Made by a program: the position numbers and the translations under genes. Of a stretch of DNA of 64,000 nt, positions 15,970 to 24,651 are shown piece by piece; positions within the stretch are counted from its first letter, which is position 1, and every line of letters starts with the position of its first letter. The stretch is taken from positions 310,001 through 374,000 of the forward strand of contig JAXLSZ010000006.1 of assembly GCA_046330315.1 (NCBI GenBank), read 5' to 3'. The DNA is from JAXLSZ01 sp046330315 (GTDB lineage: Bacteria > Actinomycetota > Thermoleophilia > Solirubrobacterales > 70-9). The notes under the pieces are model-generated. The model had not been told where the DNA came from and searched no databases. It saw nothing but the letters and a program-made list of their open reading frames with translations.

Positions 15970-16620
15970 GTGAGGGGCGCCGAGGCCGAGAAGGCCGCAG
16001 CCGCCCGGGCCGCCGCGGAGCTCGTCGCCGACGGCATGACGGTCGGCCTCGGCACCGGCTCGACCGTCGCCCACCTGCTGCCGGCGCTGGCCGAGCGCGG
16101 CCCCGCGGAGATCCGCTGCGTGGCCACCTCCCCGGCCACCGAGGCGGCGGCCCGGGAGCTGGGGATCCCGGTCGAGGGGTTCTCCGAGTTGCGCCGGCTG
16201 GACATCGCGATAGACGGCGCCGACCAGGTCACCCCGGACGGCTGGCTGGTGAAGGGTGGGGGCGGCGCCCACCTGCGCGAGAAGATCGTCGCCGCGGCTG
16301 CCGATCGCTTCGTGGTGATCGCCGACTCCTCCAAGCCGGTGGCGGAGATCGCCGCGCCGATCCCCCTGGAGCTCTTCGCCTTCGGGCTCGAGTCGACCCT
16401 GGCGCGCCTCGGAGACGTCGAGCTGCGCGAAGCCCCGCCCAGCCCGGACGGCGGCGCGATCGCCGACTACCGCGGCGACGTCGGCAACCCCGCCTCGCTC
16501 GCCGAATGGCTGGAGGCCGATGCGGGAGTGGCCGCCCACGGCCTCTTCCCGCCCTCGCTGGTGCACGACGTGATCGTCGCCCGCGGGGGCGCGGTCGAGC
16601 ACCTCTCGCTGCGCTCCTGA
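15970..16620 (+). CDS. rpiA: Ribose-5-phosphate isomerase A (216 aa)
   Basis: It interconverts ribose 5-phosphate and ribulose 5-phosphate. Motifs LGTGSTVAHLLPAL (phosphate loop), DIAIDGADQV with the catalytic aspartate, and KGGGGAHLREKIVA with the catalytic lysine/glutamate region are all intact. The GTG at 15970 is preferred: an earlier in-frame TTG at 15910 would add a sequence unlike the family, and GAGGCGAG lies upstream of 15970. It is divergent from tkt. The gene ends in a strong shared hairpin. Confidence 0.93.
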   Translation: MRGAEAEKAAAARAAAELVADGMTVGLGTGSTVAHLLPALAERGPAEIRCVATSPATEAAARELGIPVEGFSELRRLDIAIDGADQVTPDGWLVKGGGGAHLREKIVAAAADRFVVIADSSKPVAEIAAPIPLELFAFGLESTLARLGDVELREAPPSPDGGAIADYRGDVGNPASLAEWLEADAGVAAHGLFPPSLVHDVIVARGGAVEHLSLRS

Positions 16621-16645
16621 ACCCGCCCAACCCCACCCCACCACC

Positions 16646-16693
16646 CCGAACGTCCCGGAGTTGTTGCTATGGGGGGTACTCCGGGACGTTCGG
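16646..16693. terminator. Bidirectional hairpin between rpiA and the aldehyde dehydrogenase
   Basis: There is a perfect 16-base inverted repeat, CCGAACGTCCCGGAGT with its complement at 16678-16693, around a 16-base loop. It sits between the convergent stops of rpiA (16620) and the dehydrogenase (16715), so it can serve both. Neither side has a T run. The length and perfection of the arms are unusual and could also mark a repeated genomic element. Confidence 0.7.
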
Positions 16694-16714
16694 CGTGAGG
16701 CGGGGGCGGGCCGG

Positions 16715-18082
16715 CTACTTCAGGACGCGGATCAGCTTCTTGTTGACGAACTCCTCGATGCCGTAGCGGCCGAGCTCGCGGCCGAAGCCCGAGCGCTTGA
16801 CGCCGCCGAAGGGCAGCTCGGCGCCATCGGCGCCGACACCGTTGACGAAGACCATCCCGGTGTCGAGGCTGTCGGCGATCCGCGCTGCCTGCTCGGCGTC
16901 GTCCGTGAACACGTAGGAGCCGAGGCCGAACGGGGTGTCGTTGGCGAGCTTCACCGCCTCCTCCTCGGAGGAGACCCGGTAGACGCTCGCCACCGGGCCG
17001 AAGAACTCCTCCCGGTAGGCGTCGTTCTCCGGCGTCACCCCGACCATCACCGTGGTCGGGAAGTAGTTGTCCTTGCGCTCGCCGCCGGCCACGACCTCGG
17101 CGCCCTGGGCGACCGCCCTGTCGAGCTGGTCGGCCAGGCGCTCGGCGGCCGTGGTCGAGGAGAGAGGCCCGATCTCGGTGCTCTCGGAGGTCGGGTCGCC
17201 GGGCTCGACCGCCTTCATGCCGGCCGTGAACTTCTCGAGGAACTCGTCGTAGAGGTCGTCGGCGACGATGAAGCGCTTCGCCGCGTTGCAGGACTGGCCG
17301 GTGTTGTCCAGCCTGGCCGCGACGGCCGACTCGACGACGGAGTCGAGGTCGTCGGTCCCGAGCAGGATGAACGGGTCGGAGCCGCCCAGCTCGAGCACGA
17401 CCTTCTTGAGGTTGCGGCCGGCGATCTCGGCGACCGCGGCGCCGGCCCGCTCCGAGCCGGTCAGCGAGACGCCGCGGACGCGGGGATCGGCGATCGCCTC
17501 GGCGATCTGGTCGTTGGAGGCCAGGATCGTCTGGTAGGCGCCCTCCGGGAAGCCGGCGTCATCGAAGATCGACTGGATCGCCTCGGCCGACTCGGGGCAC
17601 TGGGGCGCCGGCTTCAGCAGGATCGTGTTGCCGACGATCAGGTTCGGCCCCGCGAAGCGGGCCACCTGGTAGTAGGGGAAGTTCCAGGGCATGATCCCGA
17701 TCAGGGGACCCATCGAGGTCCGGCGGATCACCGCGGTCCCGTCGCCAGCCAGCAGCGAGATCGGCTCGTCCTTGAGGAAATCCTCCGCGTTGTCGGCGTA
17801 GAAGCCGTAGATGTCCACGCAGAAGTCCACCTCGCCGAGCGCCTGCTCGATCGGCTTGCCCATCTCCCGGACGGCGATCTCGGCCAGCGCCTCCCGGCGC
17901 TCGGCGTGAAGCTCGGCGACCCTGCGGATCAGCTCGGCGCGCTCGGTGACCGAGGTATTCGCGGACCACTCCCGGTGAGCCTTCTCGGCCCCGCCGATCG
18001 CGGCGGAGAGATCGGCGTCTGAGATCTCGGGGTACTCGCTGACCTTCTCGCCGGTTGCCGGGTTGACGACTGCGTAGCTCAT
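16715..18082 (-). CDS. NAD(P)-dependent succinate-semialdehyde dehydrogenase family (455 aa)
   Basis: This is an aldehyde dehydrogenase superfamily enzyme. It shows PWNFPYYQ (cofactor site), the LTGSERAG nucleotide loop, the general-base glutamate in VLELGGSDPF and the catalytic cysteine in NTGQSCNAAKR. At 455 residues with the N terminus MSYAVVNPATGEKV it resembles the short GabD1-type enzymes that oxidise succinate semialdehyde with NADP. Assignment to that substrate is by resemblance only. It is convergent with rpiA and divergent from glcD. The codon use is like the host genes, not like the block that starts at 18254. Confidence 0.85.
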   Translation of the reverse strand: MSYAVVNPATGEKVSEYPEISDADLSAAIGGAEKAHREWSANTSVTERAELIRRVAELHAERREALAEIAVREMGKPIEQALGEVDFCVDIYGFYADNAEDFLKDEPISLLAGDGTAVIRRTSMGPLIGIMPWNFPYYQVARFAGPNLIVGNTILLKPAPQCPESAEAIQSIFDDAGFPEGAYQTILASNDQIAEAIADPRVRGVSLTGSERAGAAVAEIAGRNLKKVVLELGGSDPFILLGTDDLDSVVESAVAARLDNTGQSCNAAKRFIVADDLYDEFLEKFTAGMKAVEPGDPTSESTEIGPLSSTTAAERLADQLDRAVAQGAEVVAGGERKDNYFPTTVMVGVTPENDAYREEFFGPVASVYRVSSEEEAVKLANDTPFGLGSYVFTDDAEQAARIADSLDTGMVFVNGVGADGAELPFGGVKRSGFGRELGRYGIEEFVNKKLIRVLK

Positions 18083-18098
18083 CTTCCTCCACTCCTCT

Positions 18099-18117
18099 CC
18101 GGGAGCGCGGCTCCCGG
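18099..18117. promoter_or_regulatory. Inverted repeat in the divergent aldehyde dehydrogenase-glcD spacer
   Basis: CCGGGAGC, three bases, GCTCCCGG is a perfect 8-base inverted repeat 17 bases upstream of the dehydrogenase ATG. It could be an operator or a leader hairpin. The 171-base spacer also has a TTGACC at 18219-18224 facing glcD, without a convincing -10. Confidence 0.35.
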
Positions 18118-18256
18118 TCGGTCACGTGTACGGTGAACAGGCCTCGCCTGTGACGCCCCCGATCGTAGCTATTCCGCAGATTCCGGGGCGCGTCTCCCGC
18201 GACGGGAGGGCCCGGGGCTTGACCACGTCCCCCGGGTCTGCCAAAAACCCCGTGTG

Positions 18257-19645
18257 ATGGAACGTCAAACGGTTGTCGCGGAACTCGACGGAAGGCTGGG
18301 GCTCGGCGAGCGGTTGCTCACCTCTCCAGCCGAGTTGGCGGCATTCAGCTCCGACGCACTCACCGCCTTCAACCAGCGACCGATGGCGGTCGTCCTGGCG
18401 GAGAGTGCCGAGGAGGTGGTGAAAACGGTTCGCCTCTGTCGGCGCCTCGGGGTCCCGTTCGTGGCCAGGGGCAGCGGGACCTCCCTCTCAGGAGGTTCGC
18501 TGCCCGTTCAGAACGGGATCGTGATCGCTCTGAACCGACTGAACCGGATCCTCGACCTCAACCCCGACGAACGGATCGCCGTCGTCGAACCCGGGATCAT
18601 CAACCTCGAGGTGACCCGGGCGGCGGCCCCCCACGGACTCGTCTTCACCCCGGACCCCTCAAGCCAATCGGTCTGCACGATCGGCGGCAATCTCGCGTTT
18701 AACTCAGGAGGCGCCCATTGCCTGAAATTCGGCATGACCAGCAACCACGTGATCGGAGTACGCGCCGTCCTTCCCGACGGCGAGGTCGTGAGACTCGGCG
18801 GGTCCAGCACCGAACACTCGGGCGCTGACTGGACCGGGATGTTCTGCGGCTCGGAGGGGCTGTTCGGGATCGCGATCGAGGTCACCCTGAGGCTACTTCC
18901 GGTTCCCGAGGCGACCCAGACGACGCTGGCCGTGTACGACTCGCTGGAGGCCGCGGGGGCCGCCGTCGCCGAGATCATCGCTTCGGGGGTTCTGCCGGTG
19001 GCGATCGAGATGATGGACGCGTTGGCGATCACCGCCGCGGAGGCTTCGGTGAAGCCGGGCTACCCGAAGGGAAGCGCGCTGCTGATTGTCGAGCTCAACG
19101 GCGAGGCCGAGGTGGTCGACGCGGAGGGGCGCGTGGTAGGCGAGCGGCTCGTCGCCTCCGGCGCGACCGAGATCCGATCGACCTCCGATGCGGCAGAGCG
19201 CGAGCTGATATGGAAAGGGCGCAAGAGTGCCTTCTCGGCGGCCGGCTGGCTGGCGCCAGACTACCTCGTGCAGGACGGAGTGGTGCCCCGCACGCGCCTC
19301 GGGGAGGCGTTGGCCGAGATCGGGCGGTTGGGACAGGAGGCCGGGATCCGGGTGGCAAACGTCTTCCACGCCGGCGACGGGAACCTCCACCCGCTCATCC
19401 TCTTCGACGGCCGCGAGCCGGGGGCTCTGGAGCGCGCCGAACAGCTGGCCGCCGAGATCCTCTCGCTCTGCGTTCGTCTCGGCGGCTCGATCACCGGGGA
19501 GCACGGGGTAGGTGTCGAGAAGCGCGACCACCTGCGGCTGATGTACTCCCCAGACGACATCGCCCTGATGGCCGAGATACGCGACGCCGTGGACCCGCTG
19601 GGTCTCGCGAACCCGGGCAAGATGCTGGCCCGGGAGCAGGCATGA
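18257..19645 (+). CDS. glcD: Glycolate oxidase FAD subunit GlcD (462 aa)
   Basis: This is the FAD-binding subunit of the three-part glycolate (or D-lactate-type 2-hydroxyacid) oxidase, which makes glyoxylate. The PCMH-type FAD domain shows VPFVARGSGTSLSGG, then DPSSQSVCTIGGNLAFN. The C-terminal FAD-oxidase domain has VFHAGDGNLHPLI and GEHGVGVEKRDHL. Length fits. Start is ATG at 18257, with an adjacent in-frame GTG at 18254 as alternative; no clear Shine-Dalgarno is visible. It overlaps glcE by ATGA. Codon use is visibly less GC-biased than in the flanking sugar genes. Confidence 0.93.
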   Translation: MERQTVVAELDGRLGLGERLLTSPAELAAFSSDALTAFNQRPMAVVLAESAEEVVKTVRLCRRLGVPFVARGSGTSLSGGSLPVQNGIVIALNRLNRILDLNPDERIAVVEPGIINLEVTRAAAPHGLVFTPDPSSQSVCTIGGNLAFNSGGAHCLKFGMTSNHVIGVRAVLPDGEVVRLGGSSTEHSGADWTGMFCGSEGLFGIAIEVTLRLLPVPEATQTTLAVYDSLEAAGAAVAEIIASGVLPVAIEMMDALAITAAEASVKPGYPKGSALLIVELNGEAEVVDAEGRVVGERLVASGATEIRSTSDAAERELIWKGRKSAFSAAGWLAPDYLVQDGVVPRTRLGEALAEIGRLGQEAGIRVANVFHAGDGNLHPLILFDGREPGALERAEQLAAEILSLCVRLGGSITGEHGVGVEKRDHLRLMYSPDDIALMAEIRDAVDPLGLANPGKMLAREQA

Positions 19646-20715
19646 GCGAGTTGGAGCGGATCCGGGCTGTCGTGCGGGACGCAGCAAGGGTTCGACCCGC
19701 GGGGGCCGGGACCAAGTGGGGGCTCACCGCGGGGGCAGCGGGAGCGGAGAAGATCGAGGTCTCCGTCCTGAGGGGGATCATCGAGTACGACCCTGCCGAG
19801 CTGACGATCACCGCGCTTGCCGGAACTCCGATCTCCGAGCTCCAGGAGAGACTGGCCGCGCACGGTCAGCACCTTCCCTTCGACCCCCCGCTACGGGCGG
19901 CCGGGGCGACGATCGGGGGCACTGTGGCGGCCGGGGTCTCCGGGCCTGGTGCGTTCGGTCCGGGAGCCGTGAGGGATTTCGTGATTGGCATCCGGTTCGT
20001 CGACGGCAGGGGCCGTCTGGTTTCGGCTGGGGGACGGGTGGTCAAGAATGCGGCCGGATTCGACTTGCCGAAGCTGTTCGTCGGCTCGGCCGGGCGGCTG
20101 GGGGTTATCACCGAGGTCTCCTGCAAGGTCTTTCCAGCTCCCGCTGCGACCATCACTCTGATTAGCGAGTCGGACTCGCTTTCCGATGCGTTGGAGAGGA
20201 TCTCCACGCTGGGGCGTGGCCCGACGGCCCTGATTGCCGTGGACCTGGTCCCACCGGGTACGCTCCTCGTGCGGATCGGGGGGGCAAGCGGGCTGATGGA
20301 CACGCGGGCCTCGCGGCTCTCGGCGATGCTCGGCGCGGCAGATCGACTCGTGGGAGAGGATGAGCGCAGGCTCTGGGACAAGGCGGCCGAGTTCGGCTGG
20401 GCTCCAGACCATGCCGGCCTCCTCCGGGTCCCCGTCACTCCCTCCTGTGTCGCAGCACTCGACCGGCGGCTGGAGAACGCTGGCGTAACCCGCCGATACA
20501 GCCTAGGAGCGAACCTCGCCTGGATCGGGTGGCCGGCTGACACGCCACTGGGCGAAATCGACTCGCACCTGCGCTCTCAGGGGCTCTCCGGAATGGTGGT
20601 GAAGGGTGACCCGGAACGCTCCCCGTTCATCGGGCAGGACCACCGCACTGCGTTCTCCGAGCGGGTGACCCGGGCACTTGACCCCGAAGGAAAATTCGCT
20701 GGGCAGGAGCCGTGA
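19642..20715 (+). CDS. glcE: Glycolate oxidase FAD-binding subunit GlcE (357 aa)
   Basis: This is the smaller FAD-domain subunit of glycolate oxidase. It carries a shortened PCMH fold with RPAGAGTKWGL, DPPLRAAGATIGGTVAAG and the GRVVKNAAGFDLPKLFVGS block that is diagnostic of GlcE. Length is normal for the subunit. Its ATG overlaps the glcD stop and its TGA overlaps the next start, so D, E and F are translated as one coupled unit. It should assemble with GlcD and the iron-sulfur domain downstream. Confidence 0.92.
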   Translation: MSELERIRAVVRDAARVRPAGAGTKWGLTAGAAGAEKIEVSVLRGIIEYDPAELTITALAGTPISELQERLAAHGQHLPFDPPLRAAGATIGGTVAAGVSGPGAFGPGAVRDFVIGIRFVDGRGRLVSAGGRVVKNAAGFDLPKLFVGSAGRLGVITEVSCKVFPAPAATITLISESDSLSDALERISTLGRGPTALIAVDLVPPGTLLVRIGGASGLMDTRASRLSAMLGAADRLVGEDERRLWDKAAEFGWAPDHAGLLRVPVTPSCVAALDRRLENAGVTRRYSLGANLAWIGWPADTPLGEIDSHLRSQGLSGMVVKGDPERSPFIGQDHRTAFSERVTRALDPEGKFAGQEP

Positions 20716-23138
20716 GGCACTCGATCGACACCGCGGAGTTCGGACCCGCCGCCTCCCGCATCACCGGACCAATCGAGGCCTGTGTCCACTGCGGTTTCTG
20801 CCTCCCAACCTGCCCCACCTACGTCACGGAGGGCGAGGAGATGGACTCCCCGCGAGGGCGGATATTCCTGATCCGGGAGGTACTGGAGGGTAGTGTCGAG
20901 CTGGAGGACGCGCTGCCGTACATCGACAACTGCCTGGGGTGTGAGGCATGCGTCACCGCCTGCCCGTCCGGCGTCGAGTACGGCGATCTGATCACCGCAT
21001 TCCGTGAGCGCGCCGAGATCGAGCGGACAGACCGGGGTGCAGCTCAGACCATCCGCCGGGAGATTTTGATGCGCACTCTCCCCAGGCCGCGCAGGTTTCG
21101 TGCCGCGGCCCGTGCGGGCATGGCGGTGCGGCGGTTTCCCGGCCCTCTGCCCGGACGGCTGGCCCAGATGACCCGCCTCCTGCCGTCGAAGTTGCCCAGC
21201 CCTGAGGCCCTGCCGGAATTGCATCCGGCCACCGGGGTGCGCCGCGCCACCGTCGCCCTGCTCGCCGGCTGTGCACAGCAGGTGCTCGGGCCGGAGATCA
21301 GCTGGGCCACCCTCAGGGTTCTGTCCCGAAACGGCGTCGAGACGATCGTTCCGCCCAGCCAGGCGTGCTGTGGTGCTCTCGCAATGCACGCCGGGGACGG
21401 TGAGCGGGCCAGGGCCACGGCTCGGGCCAACCTTGCCGCCTTCGGCGCCGAGGTCGACGCGATCGTGACGACGGCCGCAGGATGTGGGTCGGGCATGCGC
21501 GAATACGCGAAATGGTTCGCGGGGCTCCCGGAGGAGCCCCGGGCGGCCGAGGTCTCCGCCCTGGTGATGGACGTAGCCGAATTCCTCGACCGCCTCGGCC
21601 TGAGCGAGGCCCCTCCACCCCTGGCCCGCCGTGTGATGGTCGCCTATCAGGACGCTTGCCACCTGGCGCATGCCCAGAAGGTCAGGGAGGCGCCGAGGCG
21701 GCTGCTCAGCTCGATCGAGGGCCTTGTGTTGCGGGAGCCGGAGGAGTGGCAGCTCTGCTGCGGCTCGGCCGGCACGTACAACGTCGAGAGGCCGGGCATC
21801 GCTGAGCAACTGGGAGAGCGGAAGGTCCGCAGACTGCTGGAGACGGGTGCCGACCTGGTTGCCAGCGGGAACATCGGCTGCATGGTCCAGATCGAGGCCT
21901 CTATGCGGTCGCGTGGGAAACCAGTCTGGGACGTGGACGGCCGCGAGTACCTCGATGCGGTCTCGGGAACCAACGGAACCGCTCTGGTCGGCCACAACAA
22001 TCCCGCGGTGAGCGCGGCCGTGGACGCACAGATGAAGACGCTCACCAACAACTTCTACGTCTATGACAATCCGCCGGCCATCGAGCTTGCAGCCAGGCTC
22101 GCGGCAATCACTCCCGGCCACCTCGAGAAGGCGTTCTTCTGCCTCGGCGGCGGCGAGGCAATCGAGGCCGCCGTCAAGCTTGCGATGAGGGTGACCGGGA
22201 GGACGGAGGTGGTCTCGCTCTACGGCGCCTACCACGGGACGACTCTCGGGGTGAGCGGGCTGGGCGGGATGCCGGCATTCCGGGACTGGATGCCGGGAGC
22301 CGTGCGCTGGCCGACTTTTCGCCAAGGTCCGGCCGCCTACTGTTACCGGTGCCCGCTTGGTCTCACGCCCGACATGTGCGGGACCGCCTGCGCCGACGCT
22401 CTCGAGACAACCATCACGACCGCGGGCTCCGACCAGGTGGCCGCACTCGTGATCGAGCCGGTCCAGGGGCCCGGGGGACACGTTGAGTTTCCGCCGGAGT
22501 GGTACGAGGGCGTGCAGGAGATCTGCGTGCGCCGCGGGATCCTGCTGATCGTCGATGAGGTTCAGACAGGCCTCGGTCGGTGTGGCCGCAACTTCGCCTC
22601 GGACATCTATCGACTCCAGCCCGACATCCTAGTGCTCGGCAAGGCGCTCGGAGGAGGGTTGCCCTTTGCCGCGACGATCGCAAGAGCCGGACTGGTCCCG
22701 CCGGAAATCGAGACTGAGCCGTGGATCGCGTTCACCTTCCAGAACCAGCCCGTCGGATCGGCCGCCGGGCTCGCGGTCCTCGGCGAGATAGAGCGCCACC
22801 GGCTCCCTGAGCGTGCCGCCGAGCTAGGGACCAAAGCGCGGTCTCGGCTCGACTCGATGCGCGAGCGCTACGGCTGCATCGGCGAGATCCGCGGCCCGGG
22901 CCTCTTCCTCGGCGTCGAACTTGTCAGGGACCGGGATTCCCGCGAGCCGGCGACGGAGGCCTGCGCCGCGGGTTTCGACCACGCAATGGACATCGGGCTC
23001 CTGACCTGGTTCGGCGGGCCTGCCGCAAATGTGCTGAAGATCAAGCCCCCGCTCACCACCACCGACGACGAGTTCGACCGGATCCTCGACCTCACCGAGG
23101 AGACCATCGCATTCGTCGACGCTGCCGCGGCCTACTAG
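20712..23138 (+). CDS. GlcF iron-sulfur subunit fused to a class III aminotransferase (808 aa)
   Basis: Residues 1-404 are GlcF: two 4Fe-4S motifs (CVHCGFCLPTCP at 24-35, CLGCEACVTACP at 74-85) and two CCG domains (ACCGA near 218-222, CCGSAG near 349-354), ending shortly after SGNIGCMVQI. From residue 405 it becomes a PLP-dependent class III aminotransferase: VWDVDGREYLDAVSGT, AYHGTTLGVSG, VIEPVQGPGG, DEVQTGLGR (615-623) and the Schiff-base lysine in LGKALGGGLP (K644). The join is clean and in frame, but GlcF lacks its usual last 15-20 residues and the transferase its usual first 30-40. An internal ATG at M398, with GAGG just upstream, could also start a separate transferase. Expected chemistry: glycolate to glyoxylate, then to glycine. 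Confidence 0.9.
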   Translation: MRHSIDTAEFGPAASRITGPIEACVHCGFCLPTCPTYVTEGEEMDSPRGRIFLIREVLEGSVELEDALPYIDNCLGCEACVTACPSGVEYGDLITAFRERAEIERTDRGAAQTIRREILMRTLPRPRRFRAAARAGMAVRRFPGPLPGRLAQMTRLLPSKLPSPEALPELHPATGVRRATVALLAGCAQQVLGPEISWATLRVLSRNGVETIVPPSQACCGALAMHAGDGERARATARANLAAFGAEVDAIVTTAAGCGSGMREYAKWFAGLPEEPRAAEVSALVMDVAEFLDRLGLSEAPPPLARRVMVAYQDACHLAHAQKVREAPRRLLSSIEGLVLREPEEWQLCCGSAGTYNVERPGIAEQLGERKVRRLLETGADLVASGNIGCMVQIEASMRSRGKPVWDVDGREYLDAVSGTNGTALVGHNNPAVSAAVDAQMKTLTNNFYVYDNPPAIELAARLAAITPGHLEKAFFCLGGGEAIEAAVKLAMRVTGRTEVVSLYGAYHGTTLGVSGLGGMPAFRDWMPGAVRWPTFRQGPAAYCYRCPLGLTPDMCGTACADALETTITTAGSDQVAALVIEPVQGPGGHVEFPPEWYEGVQEICVRRGILLIVDEVQTGLGRCGRNFASDIYRLQPDILVLGKALGGGLPFAATIARAGLVPPEIETEPWIAFTFQNQPVGSAAGLAVLGEIERHRLPERAAELGTKARSRLDSMRERYGCIGEIRGPGLFLGVELVRDRDSREPATEACAAGFDHAMDIGLLTWFGGPAANVLKIKPPLTTTDDEFDRILDLTEETIAFVDAAAAY

Positions 23139-24190
23139 TAATCGCGCCGGGCGGAGAGTTCCTCCACGATCGCGTCGCCGACCTGCGAAGTGGTGGCGGT
23201 CCCCCCGATGTCGGGAGTCCGGGGTCCCTCTTTGCAGACAGTCTCCAGCGCGGACATCAGGTGGAAAGCGGCCGTGCTCTCCCCGAGAGCCTCAAGCATC
23301 AGCACCGAGCTCCAGATGGCGCCGCACGGGTTCGCAACCCCGCGCCCGGCCAGCCTGGGCGCGGAGCCGTGAACCGGCTCGAATATGCCGGGCGAGTCCC
23401 CGCCCGGAGCGACATTGGCGCTCGCGGCCATTCCCATGCCTCCTGCGATCGCGGCTCCCAGGTCGGTCAGCAGGTCCCCGAGCAGGTTGGATGCCACGAC
23501 GACGTCGAGCGAGCCCGGGTCGGCGATCATGCGCGCCGCGAGCGCATCTGCGAGGACTCTTTCGAGACGGACCTCGGGGAACTCCGCCGCCACCTCCTCG
23601 GCAACCTCGTCCCAGAGCACGAACCCGTGCCGAGAGGCATTCGACTTGGTGGCGCTGGTCACGACTCCCCGGCGGTCCCGGGCGATCTCGAACGCGTGTC
23701 TCAGGACCCTGTCGATGCCTTGGCGCGAGAACACGCTCGACTCGATCGCCACCTCTTCGGGAAGGCCTCGGTGGGCACGTCCGCCGACCCCGCTGTACTC
23801 GCCCTCGGTGTTCTCCCGAACGACGACAAAGTCGATCTCGTCTCCGCCGCGCCCGTCGAGCGGACCGGGCACGCCGTCCAGCAACCGGACCGGCCTGACG
23901 TTGGCCCAGAGGTCGAGGCGCTGCCTGATCGGGAGCAGAAGGCCCCAAAGCGTGAGGTCGTCCGGAAGGGCGGGATCCCCCACGGCGCCGAGGAGAATCG
24001 CGTCGCACCCCCCAAGGATCTCCTCCCACTCGGCGGGCATCATCTCCCTCTCCCGGTCGAGCCGGCCCGATCCCCAGTCCAGCTCGCTCCAGGCAACCTC
24101 CGTGCCTGTCGCATCGACTGCCCGCCGGGCCTCCGCCACCACTTCGGGCCCAACGCCGTCACCGGGTATCAGCGCGATCCTGTGAGTCAC
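23135..24190 (-). CDS. Tartrate/D-malate-type beta-decarboxylating dehydrogenase (351 aa)
   Basis: This is a member of the isocitrate/isopropylmalate dehydrogenase superfamily. It shows IALIPGDGVGPEVV, the substrate-loop region LWANVRPVRLLDGVPGPLDG, and VVVRENTEGEYSGVGGRAHRG, which is the tartrate dehydrogenase/D-malate dehydrogenase version. The metal aspartates lie in SNLLGDLLTDLGAAI, and GIFEPVHGSAPRLAGRGVANP closes the NAD site. Length matches that subfamily. It is NAD- and metal-dependent and acts on small 2-hydroxy-diacids. It faces the glycolate genes and the two stop codons interlock in one CTAG. The substrate within this subfamily is not certain. Confidence 0.88.
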   Translation of the reverse strand: MTHRIALIPGDGVGPEVVAEARRAVDATGTEVAWSELDWGSGRLDREREMMPAEWEEILGGCDAILLGAVGDPALPDDLTLWGLLLPIRQRLDLWANVRPVRLLDGVPGPLDGRGGDEIDFVVVRENTEGEYSGVGGRAHRGLPEEVAIESSVFSRQGIDRVLRHAFEIARDRRGVVTSATKSNASRHGFVLWDEVAEEVAAEFPEVRLERVLADALAARMIADPGSLDVVVASNLLGDLLTDLGAAIAGGMGMAASANVAPGGDSPGIFEPVHGSAPRLAGRGVANPCGAIWSSVLMLEALGESTAAFHLMSALETVCKEGPRTPDIGGTATTSQVGDAIVEELSARRDY

Positions 24191-24270
24191 GGGTCTCGCG
24201 ATGCTAGCCGTCGTGGATCCCGCCCGGCGGAATAGGCTTGGGCGCGCGATCTTCCGGAGGGAACCCTGGT

Positions 24271-24648
24271 TTGCACGAGACAGGCGAAGAAGCTGTCGTG
24301 CGGCTCAAGCGGCGCAGGAGTCGCCTGGTCGAAATGCTTGACGAGCTCGACGGGCGGATCGGCGAGCTGACAAAGACCCCGGAGCGAGGGAGCACCGTGC
24401 AGTTCGGCCGCAGGATCGGCGACGGCACCACGGAGGCGGTCTCCAGGTTTACGGACGTGGCGATCGTCGACAACCTGATCGGAACCCGCGAGAGGGTGAG
24501 CAGGGCACTCGAAAAGATCGACGACGGCAGCTACGGGCGGTGCGATGCGTGCGGCGCGAAGATCCCCGCGGGGAGGCTCCAGGCCGCACCGGAGAGCACC
24601 CTGTGCATGGCCTGCGCTGCCGGCAGGGGCACAGGTGAAAGGCACTAG
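24271..24648 (+). CDS. DksA/TraR-family zinc-finger protein (125 aa)
   Basis: The C-terminal zinc finger reads YGRCDACGAKIPAGRLQAAP followed by LCMAC, the CxxC-17-CxxC arrangement of DksA/TraR proteins. It is preceded by a helical coiled-coil stretch (LKRRRSRLVEMLDELDGRIGEL). Such proteins bind in the RNA polymerase secondary channel or act as general stress-response zinc proteins. The TTG at 24271 is chosen because GGAGGG precedes it at good spacing; an upstream in-frame TTG at 24238 lacks one. It is three bases before the aldehyde dehydrogenase, suggesting co-transcription. A regulatory link to that enzyme is speculative. Confidence 0.8.
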   Translation: MHETGEEAVVRLKRRRSRLVEMLDELDGRIGELTKTPERGSTVQFGRRIGDGTTEAVSRFTDVAIVDNLIGTRERVSRALEKIDDGSYGRCDACGAKIPAGRLQAAPESTLCMACAAGRGTGERH

Positions 24649-24651
24649 GCG

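Noticed and set aside
21900..21940. Frameshift or stop separating GlcF and the aminotransferase
   Set aside because: The neighbouring frames show no continuation of GlcF, and the fused frame is uninterrupted; the fusion stands on this sequence.
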